Numbered from the stretch's first letter, positions 1 to 9,634 are shown. The stretch is DNA of 64,000 bases from Algibacter sp. L1A34 (GCF_009796805.1 NZ_CP047029.1:1601501-1665500); one strand, 5' to 3'. A program made the numbers and translations. Notes: generated from the sequence alone by a model not told the origin.

Positions 1-1476
1 GAAGCGGCTGAGGTTCTACCAGAGCTAGTTTCTGGGTCAGCAGATTTTACAAACTACGTGTCTCTAGGGGCATCTTTTACAGCTGGATATACAGATGGCG
101 CGCTTTTTATAGCCGGGCAAAATAATTCTTTTCCAAACTTATTGGCCAATCAATTTGCCTCTCTAGGAGGAGGTGATTTCGCACAACCTTTAACCAATGA
201 TAATTTCGGAGGCTTGGCAGCGGGCGGTACAAGAATAGCAGAACCAAGACTTGTTTTTGGAGGGTCTACTCCGGTGCCTTTAGAGTCGTTGGTTGGCCCA
301 GTAACGGTATCTACAGATATTGTTTTAAATAATCCAACAGGGCCTTTTAGTAATTTAGGTGTGCCTGGAGCAAAAAGTTTTCATTTACTATCAGATAGCT
401 ATGGGAATATTGCGGGTGTAGGTTCTTATGCTAATCCTTACTTTGTAAGAATGGCATCAAGTCCAAGTACAACCATATTAGGAGATGCTATGGCACAAAG
501 CCCTACGTTTTTTACCTTATCAGAAATGGGAGCGAATGATGTTTTAAGTTTCGCTGTTTCTGGTGGAAGTGGTGTAGATCAACAAGGGAATTTAGATCCT
601 TCTACATACGGAAGTAATGATATTACAGATCCTAATGTTTTTGCTAATGTTTTAAGTGGTTTAGTTGCCACATTAACAAGTGGAGGCGCTAAAGGTGTGG
701 TAACTAATGTGCCTTATATAACAGATTTACCACATTTTACAACAGTGCCTTATAATCCAATTCCATTAGATGCAGCTACAGCAGGATATTTAAATAGTGC
801 AGCAGCTTACGGCGCATACAATGCGGGAATTGTTCAAGGTTTTGCATATCTAGTTGGAAATGGTTTAATGGCGCAAGTAGACGCCGATGCCGAAATTATA
901 AAACGTACAATTCAATTTTCTGAATCGGCAACTAACGCCGTTGTAATTATGGATGAAGATTTAACCGATTTAACAGCCATAAATCCAGCATTAGTTAGTA
1001 TGAGACAAGCAACCGCTGAGGATTTGTTAGTGCTTAGTGCCTCTTCTTTTATAGGAACAGAAGCTGTTCCCGGGAACCCGCTAAGTGTAAATGGAGTAGC
1101 TGTTCCTCTAGCAGATAAATGGGTTTTAACACCAGAAGAACAATTAGCAATTAAAGATGCTACAGATGCATATAATGTAACGATTAAGGCTGTATCAGAT
1201 GCTAATGATAATATTGCTCTAGTAGATTTAAATACTATTTTATCAGAATTAGCAACAACAGGAATTTCTTTTGGAAATTACACTTTAAAAGCTAACTTGG
1301 TAACTGGTGGAGCTGTTAGTTTAGATGGTATTCATTTAACAGGTAGGGGATATTCTTATATGGCATATAAATTTTTGGAAGCTATTGATGACTCTTTTGG
1401 GGCTAATTTTATAGCATCTGGTAATGTGCCAAATCCAGGAGATTATCCAACAAACTATTCTCCAACATTGCAATAA
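1..1476 (+). CDS. SGNH/GDSL-family hydrolase, 5' end outside the window
   Basis: The reading frame is open from base 1, so the gene starts upstream and only its C-terminal 491 residues are here. Three SGNH blocks are visible: a Gly-Ala-Ser nucleophile block (GASFTAGY, about bases 67-90), the oxyanion Asn block GAND (529-540) and the Asp/His block DGIH (1324-1335). The family is a lipase/esterase class that hydrolyses acyl esters, usually exported in Flavobacteria; substrate unknown and signal peptide not visible. The nucleophile block reads GAS rather than GDS, and a long Gly/Ala/Ser-rich segment separates it from the GAND block. It ends before a strong terminator, so it is not cotranscribed with atpD. 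Confidence 0.8.
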   Translation, partial: EAAEVLPELVSGSADFTNYVSLGASFTAGYTDGALFIAGQNNSFPNLLANQFASLGGGDFAQPLTNDNFGGLAAGGTRIAEPRLVFGGSTPVPLESLVGPVTVSTDIVLNNPTGPFSNLGVPGAKSFHLLSDSYGNIAGVGSYANPYFVRMASSPSTTILGDAMAQSPTFFTLSEMGANDVLSFAVSGGSGVDQQGNLDPSTYGSNDITDPNVFANVLSGLVATLTSGGAKGVVTNVPYITDLPHFTTVPYNPIPLDAATAGYLNSAAAYGAYNAGIVQGFAYLVGNGLMAQVDADAEIIKRTIQFSESATNAVVIMDEDLTDLTAINPALVSMRQATAEDLLVLSASSFIGTEAVPGNPLSVNGVAVPLADKWVLTPEEQLAIKDATDAYNVTIKAVSDANDNIALVDLNTILSELATTGISFGNYTLKANLVTGGAVSLDGIHLTGRGYSYMAYKFLEAIDDSFGANFIASGNVPNPGDYPTNYSPTLQ

Positions 1477-1497
1477 AAAAGTAATTTAAAAAGATAC

Positions 1498-1529
1498 AAA
1501 AAGGGTATTCCATCAGGATACCCTTTTTT
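1498..1529 (+). terminator. Intrinsic terminator after the SGNH hydrolase
   Basis: AAGGGTAT (1501-1508) pairs with ATACCCTT (1518-1525), with further pairing inside, followed by a run of T. It lies 21 bases after the stop codon. Confidence 0.85.
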
Positions 1530-1566
1530 ATTCTAAAAAACGACTTTCATTTTAAATTAAAACCAT

Positions 1567-1597
1567 TATATTTGCACGCGAAAACCCAAAAGGTTTT
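1567..1597 (+). promoter_or_regulatory. atpD promoter and leader hairpin
   Basis: TATATTTG at 1567-1574 fits the Bacteroidetes -7 box TAnnTTTG. The upstream -33 element is weak. In the leader, AAAACC (1581-1586) can pair with GGTTTT (1592-1597). The untranslated leader would be about 55 bases. Confidence 0.6.
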
Positions 1598-1631
1598 TGT
1601 TGAATTAAAACGCATAATATTAAACATATAA

Positions 1632-3143
<1,512 letters not shown>

Positions 3144-3158
3144 GCCGAAGAAGTAAAT

Positions 3159-3257
3159 ACCGAACTTGGTTCGGTCTCTAGTATCTTTTAAATAGAATTT
3201 TCAATAAAAATTAAAAAGACTCTGAAATAAATTCAGAGTAGTAAAATAAGTTTTACT
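3159..3257 (+). other. Three consecutive hairpins between atpD and atpC
   Basis: Hairpin 1: ACCGAA (3159-3164) with TTCGGT (3170-3175). Hairpin 2: ACTCTGAA (3219-3226) with TTCAGAGT (3232-3239). Hairpin 3: AGTAAAA (3240-3246) with TTTTACT (3251-3257), ending directly against the atpC ATG at 3258. All three stems are perfect. None is followed by a T run, so they look like RNA processing, stability or translation-control structures rather than terminators. Confidence 0.6.
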
Positions 3258-3536
3258 ATGTATTTAGAAATTGTATCGCCAGAAGCAGTATTATTTAGCG
3301 GAGAAGTAACTAGCGTTGCTGTACCAGGAGTTAATGGTGAATTCGAAATGTTAAATAATCACGTGCCAATTATATCTATTTTAAAAGAAGGATTTGTAAA
3401 AATTTCGGGAAACATAGAATTAGATGAAGAGGTTCAGGATAAATTTACTAAAAATGCAAAAGGAGCGACATTATTAAAAATTAACTCTGGAACGTTAGAA
3501 TTAAAAAACAATAAGTTGATTGTTTTAGCAGACTAA
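3258..3536 (+). CDS. atpC: F1F0 ATP synthase subunit epsilon, short form
   Basis: Epsilon links the F1 head to the rotating stalk. The 92 residues match only the N-terminal beta-sandwich domain (MYLEIVSPEAVLFSGEV start, NNHVPII in the middle). The usual 130-140-residue protein also has a C-terminal helical hairpin that can block ATP hydrolysis; it is absent here. The gene ends cleanly at a stop followed by a terminator, so this is a natural short form, which I believe is common in Bacteroidetes, and not a truncation. It is cotranscribed with atpD through a 114-base spacer full of hairpins. Confidence 0.93.
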   Translation: MYLEIVSPEAVLFSGEVTSVAVPGVNGEFEMLNNHVPIISILKEGFVKISGNIELDEEVQDKFTKNAKGATLLKINSGTLELKNNKLIVLAD

Positions 3537-3560
3537 AATATCAATTTTATTTTATATTAA

Positions 3561-3591
3561 AAATGCGAAGTGTAAAGCTTCGCATTTTTTT
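3561..3591 (+). terminator. Terminator of atpDC
   Basis: AAATGCGAAG (3561-3570) pairs perfectly with CTTCGCATTT (3578-3587), followed by T. It can also work for the convergent umuD-like gene. Confidence 0.9.
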
Positions 3592-3614
3592 ATGTTCTAA
3601 ATTTAACTTTAAAA

Positions 3615-4061
3615 TTATACTTTTTTAATCACATTAGTAACAATTCCCCAGATAAGAAATTTGTTGTCACTGGTGATTTTAATAATAGGATAGTTTGGGT
3701 TTTCTGGTTTTAACCACATTTCATCTTTATCTACTTTTAAACGCTTCACCGTAAATTCACCGTCTAGAAAGCAAACTGCAATTTTATTATTTGTTGGTTC
3801 TATACTTCTATCTATAACCAACAAATCATTGTCGTCTAGACCAGCTCCAATCATTGATTGCCCACTAACACGTGCATAAAATGTGGTTTCTTTATTTCGT
3901 ACAAGTTCATTATCTAAAGATAAGTGTTGCTGTTGTTGACTAAAATCTTCGGTAGGAGCAGGGTAACCTGCAGAAATTCCTGTATCGAAAAAAAGGGCAC
4001 CTAAACTATCGGTTTCTTCAGGGTTAAAAAGCGTTAATGGTGTTGATTTTGGTCGTAGCAT
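3615..4061 (-). CDS. umuD: UmuD-like S24 self-cleaving mutagenesis protein
   Basis: Length 148 is typical of UmuD. Expected parts are present: the Ala31-Gly32 cleavage site in ISAGYPAP, nucleophile Ser69 in SGQSM and general base Lys106 in FTVKRL. In known systems RecA-DNA filaments stimulate self-cleavage, and the product activates a Y-family polymerase. No umuC follows. The neighbours are an XRE/S24 regulator on the same strand 103 bases upstream and a DnaE2-type polymerase; a Y-family polymerase is at 33.3 kb. The partner here may therefore be that distant polymerase or DnaE. The 103-base gap could hold its own promoter. Confidence 0.88.
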   Translation of the reverse strand: MLRPKSTPLTLFNPEETDSLGALFFDTGISAGYPAPTEDFSQQQQHLSLDNELVRNKETTFYARVSGQSMIGAGLDDNDLLVIDRSIEPTNNKIAVCFLDGEFTVKRLKVDKDEMWLKPENPNYPIIKITSDNKFLIWGIVTNVIKKV

Positions 4062-4164
4062 GGCGGTGGTTTTTATTTTTTAATGATACTTTGGTTTTTA
4101 AAAGAACTTAATTAATTATCATTATTACTCTGGTTAAATATAGTATTAAAATCGAATTTGGTTA

Positions 4165-4947
4165 TTATAAAGCATAGTTTTCTAAACCTTTAATAGATTT
4201 TAATTCAATTTTTAGTTCCTGAAACATGTTTATAATACTACTTAGTTTAAGTTCTTCCTCACTATATTCTTGTGTATTGATACAGCAAGTAAATTCCCAT
4301 ATTTCCATAATATCGGCAGTTTTCACATCGTAAGGTGTGTATAATTTGTTATCAGATCGAAGTTCTAAACAGTTTTTTTCTTTAATTTTATTATAAACTC
4401 TTTTATAAACAAGTCCATCATCTTTAGTTAAAACAATATAAGTTCGCCCGTTTTTCACATCGTTTATAGAATCGATAAATTTAGCAACAATAAAAGATCC
4501 GTCTTTTACAGGTAGCATAGAATCTCCACTTATCGGAAATGCACGATGTGTTCCCGTAGGTAAAAACGGTAATTTTATTTTCTGAAGTTGCTCAATATAT
4601 TCAGGATCGGCATAACCTTGTAAATAACCCGCCGAAGCTTTCGTTGGGACAATCTCGATTAAATCTTCGTCCATATCGTTTACCGTTACCGGAAATAACA
4701 CACGCTTGTTCCCTACCTCTATAAACGACGTGTTTTTAGTGCGGCGTAAGTCATTTTTAACCAAAATATCTATTGGTATATTAAAGTAAGTAGAAAGCTC
4801 AATTAAACGATCTATTGGTGGCTCTGAGCGTCCTTCTTCATATGAACCCACAATTGAGCGCGTCCAACCTAATTCGTCCGCAAAACGTTCTTGCGAAAAA
4901 CTTTTCAGACTTCGTAAATGTTTAATATTCGATTGAATAAATTTCAT
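4165..4947 (-). CDS. XRE-family S24 repressor, LexA/CI-like
   Basis: An N-terminal helix-turn-helix (residues about 6-62, with SQERFADELGWTRSIVGSYE) is joined to a C-terminal S24 autoprotease domain. The cleavage pair is Ala106-Gly107 (KASAGYLQGY), the catalytic serine Ser143 (SGDSML) and the lysine Lys182 (VYKRV). Such proteins repress until RecA-stimulated self-cleavage separates the DNA-binding domain. It is divergent from the DnaE2-type gene and upstream of the umuD-like gene, so it is probably the damage-responsive switch for this cassette. An imperfect palindrome covers its own -7 box, which suggests autorepression. A prophage origin is possible, but no phage genes are nearby. Confidence 0.85.
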   Translation of the reverse strand: MKFIQSNIKHLRSLKSFSQERFADELGWTRSIVGSYEEGRSEPPIDRLIELSTYFNIPIDILVKNDLRRTKNTSFIEVGNKRVLFPVTVNDMDEDLIEIVPTKASAGYLQGYADPEYIEQLQKIKLPFLPTGTHRAFPISGDSMLPVKDGSFIVAKFIDSINDVKNGRTYIVLTKDDGLVYKRVYNKIKEKNCLELRSDNKLYTPYDVKTADIMEIWEFTCCINTQEYSEEELKLSSIINMFQELKIELKSIKGLENYAL

Positions 4948-4967
4948 TAACCTTTAAATATTTAATT

Positions 4968-5018
4968 TGGTTTACTACAAATGTAAGCAACAATTACTTT
5001 TAAATGTAGCTAATTTTG
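4968..5018. promoter_or_regulatory. Divergent promoter with candidate S24-repressor operator
   Basis: TGGTTTAC (4968-4975) and GTAAGCAA (4983-4990) form an imperfect palindrome with a 7-base spacer. The complement of CAAATGTA (4978-4985) is a TACATTTG -7 box for the minus-strand regulator, so a protein bound there would block it. TAATTTTG at 5011-5018 is a -7 box for the polymerase gene; it lies only 8 bases before the chosen ATG (5027), so that message may be nearly leaderless. Confidence 0.5.
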
Positions 5019-5026
5019 TAAAACTT

Positions 5027-8020
5027 ATGTATTTAAATTGTCATTCATATTTCAGTCTGCGTTACGGGGCAATAAGCCCTGAAAAACTACTTGCTATTTC
5101 TTCCGAAAAAGGGTTTGAAACTATGGCGTTAACTGATATTAATAATACATCGGCTTGTTTAGATTTTGTTCGGTTATCGGAGAAATATAAAATAAAGCCA
5201 GTCTTGGGTGTCGATTTTAGAAACGGAGCAAAGCAACAATTTGTAATGCTTGCTAAAAGTAATCAAGGCTTTCATAATATTAATACATATTTGTCAACCT
5301 TTTTGCATAATACTAGTTTTGTTATACCCGATATAGCTCCCGTATTAGGCGATACATTTGTTATTTATCCTTATAAGCATGATGGAGATTTCAATCTAAA
5401 AAAGCATGAGTATTTAGGTGTGAAACCGCAAGATTTGAACCGACTTAAATTCTCTAAAAAAAATAATAGTCGAAATAAATTAGTGATTTTACAAGCGGTT
5501 TCTTTTGAAAATAAAAAGGGATTTAACACGCATAGATTACTTCGGGCGATAGCCAATAATTGTCTGTTAAGTAAATTACCTAAAAATGAAGAAGGACAGG
5601 AAACGGATGTGATGCTTTCTGCTAAGGAGTTATTTGAAATTTACCATGAATTCCCCGAACTTATTGAAAATACTAAGTCTATTTTAAATAAATGTTCTGT
5701 GAATTTTGAATTTTCAACAGGGACACCAAACAATCAAAAAGCATATACCAAAAGTGAAGATTTAGACTATAAATTACTAAAAAAGCTTACTTATGATGGT
5801 TTATCATATCGCTATCAAAAGCCTGATGCCGTTGTTTTTAATCGTATAAATAAAGAATTAAGTATTATTAAAGAGAAGAAGTTTGTGTCTTATTTTTTAA
5901 TGAATTGGAAAATTTTAAAATATGCGAGAAGTAAAAATTATTATTATGTAGGTAGAGGTAGTGGAGCCAATAGTATTGTAGCGTATTTATTAAGGATTAC
6001 AGATGTAGACCCCGTAGAACTTGATTTATATTTTGAACGTTTTATAAACCTTTACCGTAAAAATCCACCAGATTTTGATATCGATTTTTCGTGGACCGAT
6101 CGTGATGATATTACGCAATTCATTTTTAAAACTTTTAAAAATACGGCGCTTTTAGCAGTTTATAATACGTTTAAATTTAAAGCTTCGGTGAGGGAGTTAG
6201 GAAAGGTTTTTGGATTACCAAAAGCTGAAATTGATATGCTGAGTAAGGGGAGATATAATGTAAAAACCTTAGATAAATTGTCTCAATTAGTGATTATTTA
6301 CAGTGAGTATATTCAGGGTTTTCCTAATTATTTGGGTATTCATGCTAGCGGCATTATCATTTCAGAAAAACCTATACATTGCTATACGGCAACATTTTTT
6401 CCGCCGAAAGGCTTTGCTACTACACATTTTGATATGGTAGTTGCTGAAGATATTGGGCTTTATAAATTTGATATTTTGAGTCAGCGTGGTTTAGGGAAAA
6501 TTAAAGATACAGTAGATATTGTAAAATATAATCATCCAGAAAAACCGCCTATTGATATTCATGATATTAAAGGTTTTAAAATAGACGAAAAAATAAAGCA
6601 CATTTTGCGACATGCTCAAGCTATTGGTTGTTTTTATGTGGAATCGCCTGCTATGCGTATGTTGTTGAAAAAATTACAAGTCGATAATTATTTAGGTTTA
6701 GTGGCTGCGAGTTCTATTATTCGTCCGGGTGTTGCAAAATCTGGTATGATGCGTGAATACATTCTGCGTTATCGAGATCCCGAACGTTGCAAAAAGGCAC
6801 ACCCTGTTTTACTCAAGATTATGCCTGAAACTTATGGTGTTATGGTGTATCAAGAAGATGTGATAAAAGTAGCGCATTATTTTGGAGGTTTAACTTTAGC
6901 TGAAGCTGATAAGTTGCGCCGTGGCATGTCTGGTAAATTTAGATCGCGCGATGAGTTTTTATCTGTAAAAGAGCTCTTTTTTAATAATTGTAGGCAAAAA
7001 GGAGAACCTCATGATGTAGTTGAAGAAATTTGGAAACAAATTGAAAGTTTTGCTGGCTATGCATTTGCAAAAGGGCACTCGGCTTCTTATGCTGTAGAAA
7101 GTTATCAAAGCCTTTTTCTAAAAGCCTATTTCCCGTTGGAATATATGGTAGCAACTATTAATAATTTTGGCGGTTTTTATAGTACAGAGCTTTATGTGCA
7201 CGAAGCCCGAATGCATGGTGGTATTATTGAAGCACCTTGTGTTAATAGAAGTTTTAATGAAACCATTATCATGGGTAAAAATATTTATTTAGGGTTTATG
7301 TTTTTACATGGTTTAGAAGTTAAAACTATTAAAAAATTACTTTTAGAGCGTACAGAAAATGGTGCTTTCAATTGTTTAGATAATTTTATTCAACGCATGA
7401 CTATATCAGTCGAACAAACGGCCATTCTTATAAAAATAAATGCATTTCGATTTACAGGGATTAACAAACGTGAATTGCTTTGGGAAGCGCATTTAAAAAC
7501 AAGTAAAACAGTGGTTCAAGAACATGTTATTAATTTATTTGAAACTGAGTGTGTTGATTATAAAACACCAGAATTATCAAGCACAACATTAGAAGATGCT
7601 TTTGATGCTATGGAACTTTTAGGTTTCACCTTATGTAACCCGTTTTGCTTGTTAGAGCAAACGGCTGTACAGCCTTTACGTGCAGCCCAGCTTCCAAAGT
7701 TTAAGAACCGTAATATTTCTATTGAAGGCTATTTGGTAACCACTAAAAACACCATAACATCTAGTGGTAAATACATGCATTTTGGAACATTTTTAGATTA
7801 TGATGGTGATTTTCTTGACACGGTTCATTTTCCTCCAGTAGCCAGTAAATATCCGTTTAGAGGAAAAGGAATTTATACCATTACAGGAAAGGTTATCGAG
7901 GAATTTGATTGTATAACTATTGAAGTTATCACTATGGAAAAACTGGCAATTATCCAAGATCCTCGTTACAGTGACCCATCACCAAAATTTGTAACTAATA
8001 CAAAATTAAGTATAAGCTAG
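5027..8020 (+). CDS. DnaE2-type (error-prone) DNA polymerase III alpha subunit
   Basis: C-family polymerase of 997 residues. The palm carries DFDIDF at residues 349-354 and a third Asp in KFDILSQRG (Asp482); HASGI and LRRGMSGK motifs are present, and the C-terminal OB-fold starts near GYLVTTKN. It is shorter than replicative DnaE (about 1160 or more) and sits with damage-response genes, which fits the ImuC/DnaE2 translesion group. The N-terminal PHP domain has lost metal ligands: NCHS replaces HxH and TDIN replaces TDH. I chose ATG 5027 because homologues begin near MYLNCHSYFS; an upstream TTG at 4967 would add 20 unconserved residues and run through the promoter. Confidence 0.88.
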   Translation: MYLNCHSYFSLRYGAISPEKLLAISSEKGFETMALTDINNTSACLDFVRLSEKYKIKPVLGVDFRNGAKQQFVMLAKSNQGFHNINTYLSTFLHNTSFVIPDIAPVLGDTFVIYPYKHDGDFNLKKHEYLGVKPQDLNRLKFSKKNNSRNKLVILQAVSFENKKGFNTHRLLRAIANNCLLSKLPKNEEGQETDVMLSAKELFEIYHEFPELIENTKSILNKCSVNFEFSTGTPNNQKAYTKSEDLDYKLLKKLTYDGLSYRYQKPDAVVFNRINKELSIIKEKKFVSYFLMNWKILKYARSKNYYYVGRGSGANSIVAYLLRITDVDPVELDLYFERFINLYRKNPPDFDIDFSWTDRDDITQFIFKTFKNTALLAVYNTFKFKASVRELGKVFGLPKAEIDMLSKGRYNVKTLDKLSQLVIIYSEYIQGFPNYLGIHASGIIISEKPIHCYTATFFPPKGFATTHFDMVVAEDIGLYKFDILSQRGLGKIKDTVDIVKYNHPEKPPIDIHDIKGFKIDEKIKHILRHAQAIGCFYVESPAMRMLLKKLQVDNYLGLVAASSIIRPGVAKSGMMREYILRYRDPERCKKAHPVLLKIMPETYGVMVYQEDVIKVAHYFGGLTLAEADKLRRGMSGKFRSRDEFLSVKELFFNNCRQKGEPHDVVEEIWKQIESFAGYAFAKGHSASYAVESYQSLFLKAYFPLEYMVATINNFGGFYSTELYVHEARMHGGIIEAPCVNRSFNETIIMGKNIYLGFMFLHGLEVKTIKKLLLERTENGAFNCLDNFIQRMTISVEQTAILIKINAFRFTGINKRELLWEAHLKTSKTVVQEHVINLFETECVDYKTPELSSTTLEDAFDAMELLGFTLCNPFCLLEQTAVQPLRAAQLPKFKNRNISIEGYLVTTKNTITSSGKYMHFGTFLDYDGDFLDTVHFPPVASKYPFRGKGIYTITGKVIEEFDCITIEVITMEKLAIIQDPRYSDPSPKFVTNTKLSIS

Positions 8021-8037
8021 TTTCTTCAAACCAAAAA

Positions 8038-8065
8038 AAGGCTATCCTACAAAAAGAATAGCCTT
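8038..8065. terminator. Bidirectional terminator between the polymerase and OmpA genes
   Basis: AAGGCTAT (8038-8045) pairs with ATAGCCTT (8058-8065), with an A-rich left flank. It serves the polymerase gene and the convergent OmpA-family gene. Confidence 0.75.
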
Positions 8066-8096
8066 AATATTATATGAATGAATCTAAAAAATAAGC

Positions 8097-8801
8097 TTAT
8101 TGTCCAGCTTCAGTTTTAGCATCTTCAATCATTTTTTCATTTGGTAAAATAGCAATATTTACCCTTCTGTTTTTTGCACGACCTTCTGCCGTTGTATTAT
8201 CGTTCGTAGGTTGTTCTTCTCCGTACCAATTGGTTGTAAAACGACCACTGCTTAAGCCTTTACTTAAAAAATAATTAGTAACAGCGTTAGCTCTGTTCTT
8301 AGATAACGTCATGTTCGAATCTTCGCTACCAACACTATCGGTATGGCCTACAACTAATATATTGGTCTCTGGATATTCTTTAAAAACAGCAATTAATTTA
8401 TTTAAAGTTTCTTGAGAAGTTGTATTTACATCGTATTTTGCAGTCTTAAAGTATACACCACTATTTTCATCGAAAGTTACTACAATCCCATTGTCTACAC
8501 GCTCTACTGTGGCGCCAGGAATTTCGTTTTCAATTTGTTGAGCCTGTTTATCCATTTTGTTACCAATAAGTACACCAGCGCCTCCGCCAAGTACACCGCC
8601 AATAACAGCACCTAACTCTCCATTTCCACCTTTGCCAACATTGTTACCAATAATAGCACCTAAAAGAGCACCACCAGCAGCACCAATGGCGCCACCTTTC
8701 TGTTTGTTGTTTGCATTTTGTACCGATTTGCAGCTTGTTACATTTGCTGTAAGTACTAATGCTAAAAGAATTAATCCGATTTTATTATAAATTGTTTTCA
8801 T
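8097..8801 (-). CDS. OmpA-family lipoprotein with glycine-zipper
   Basis: Signal peptide ending in lipobox TSC (Cys24), then a Gly-rich zipper of repeated GxxxG (residues about 37-83), then an OmpA-like peptidoglycan-binding domain (VVGHTDSVGS, SKNRANAV, NRRVNIAI). This arrangement is that of YiaD-type lipoproteins, which sit in the outer membrane and bind peptidoglycan. It starts 10 bases after a lipocalin-like lipoprotein gene on the same strand, so the two form an operon. The glycine zipper could insert into membrane or oligomerise; the exact role is unknown. Confidence 0.9.
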   Translation of the reverse strand: MKTIYNKIGLILLALVLTANVTSCKSVQNANNKQKGGAIGAAGGALLGAIIGNNVGKGGNGELGAVIGGVLGGGAGVLIGNKMDKQAQQIENEIPGATVERVDNGIVVTFDENSGVYFKTAKYDVNTTSQETLNKLIAVFKEYPETNILVVGHTDSVGSEDSNMTLSKNRANAVTNYFLSKGLSSGRFTTNWYGEEQPTNDNTTAEGRAKNRRVNIAILPNEKMIEDAKTEAGQ

Positions 8802-8810
8802 GAGTAAGTT

Positions 8811-9290
8811 TTAATTTTTTGTAAAATTCATTGTAATTGTAAACGGTTTACCCTCTACGTTAACCGTTTGTTGCCATTGCATTGTATACTCGGTAAGTTG
8901 AGAAAGTTGCATTCTGTAGCCGTAATTTGTTGGCGATTTTCCTTTTTCATCTGTTGGCTTTAATAAAAAGTCATACAAATCTGTTGTAGGATCAACTTCT
9001 TGAATCGTGAAGATGAAATTACGAGCGCCAATACTACATTCTGCGTTATTAATGGTGTAGATTCCTGTATTATTATTCGGAATAAATTGCCACTCACTAC
9101 CTTCAAAACAAGCTTTTGGAGCATCATCAAGTAGCGAGACATTATAAGTTCCTTTTTCACTATAAGAAATGGTGCTTAACGTCCAATTTCCTTTCATCAC
9201 TTTTTTTGAAGTACGTACTACTTTTGATGAGCCGCAGGATACTAGAACCAAGGCTAATACTAATAAAATTGCTATTTTTTTCATTTGCAT
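8811..9290 (-). CDS. Lipocalin-like lipoprotein
   Basis: 159 residues: a hydrophobic signal ending at lipobox VSC, then a beta-rich domain starting KGNWTLSTISY, which resembles the opening of lipocalin-type domains of Bacteroidetes lipoproteins (W in the first strand). It probably binds a small hydrophobic ligand or acts structurally at the outer membrane; that is inference. It is the first gene of an operon with the OmpA-family lipoprotein. A second ATG two codons on (MKKIAI) is an equally plausible start. Confidence 0.65.
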   Translation of the reverse strand: MQMKKIAILLVLALVLVSCGSSKVVRTSKKVMKGNWTLSTISYSEKGTYNVSLLDDAPKACFEGSEWQFIPNNNTGIYTINNAECSIGARNFIFTIQEVDPTTDLYDFLLKPTDEKGKSPTNYGYRMQLSQLTEYTMQWQQTVNVEGKPFTITMNFTKN

Positions 9291-9505
9291 GGAATAATTA
9301 GGTTAATATTTGGGTTTGAAAATCATTAATTATTTGGTTTGTATTTTTTGTATAAAATGACAACCTTTTGTACGCAAGTTAAGACTCCTATTCGAGAGAA
9401 GGAGTCACTATAAATTATTTTTTTAACGTTATCGGGTTTTTTTATAACTAACAAAACACGGATGGTTTTTGTTACGAAGTATATTAGATGTTTTTTTAAG
9501 GAAAA

Positions 9506-9634
9506 TTAGGCAACTTTTTTAAGTAAATCAAAACAAGGGCACTTTTTACACCGCTTATTTTCTCCTTTTTTAAATTTTTTACAGCAACTACTTTTTACTT
9601 TGTCAGGAAGATTTATTCCCGATTTGCGTAACAT
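9506..9634 (-). CDS. Small Cys/Lys-rich protein, 42 residues
   Basis: A short frame of 42 codons with ATG at 9634-9632 and TAA at 9508-9506. It encodes a basic peptide with five cysteines (residues 17, 18, 29, 32, 34) in a CC-x10-C-x2-C-x-C pattern, including KRCKKCPC. That spacing suggests metal binding, for example zinc. A TATTTTTG box on the minus strand (9704-9697) would give a leader of about 55-65 bases. The clustered cysteines argue against a chance frame in AT-rich DNA. I do not recognise the family with certainty. It lies between the ferritin gene (upstream, same strand) and the lipocalin gene. The frame is open further upstream but without an ATG close by. Confidence 0.6.
   Translation of the reverse strand: MLRKSGINLPDKVKSSCCKKFKKGENKRCKKCPCFDLLKKVA

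Noticed and set aside
4967-5026. TTG start at 4967 for the DnaE2-type polymerase
   Set aside because: The added residues do not look like PHP-domain sequence and the region contains the promoter and candidate operator; ATG 5027 fits the family start.
8557-8790. Plus-strand Pro/Ala-rich frame opposite the OmpA lipoprotein
   Set aside because: It is the antisense image of the glycine zipper (Gly-rich codons read backward give Pro/Ala) and has no independent support.
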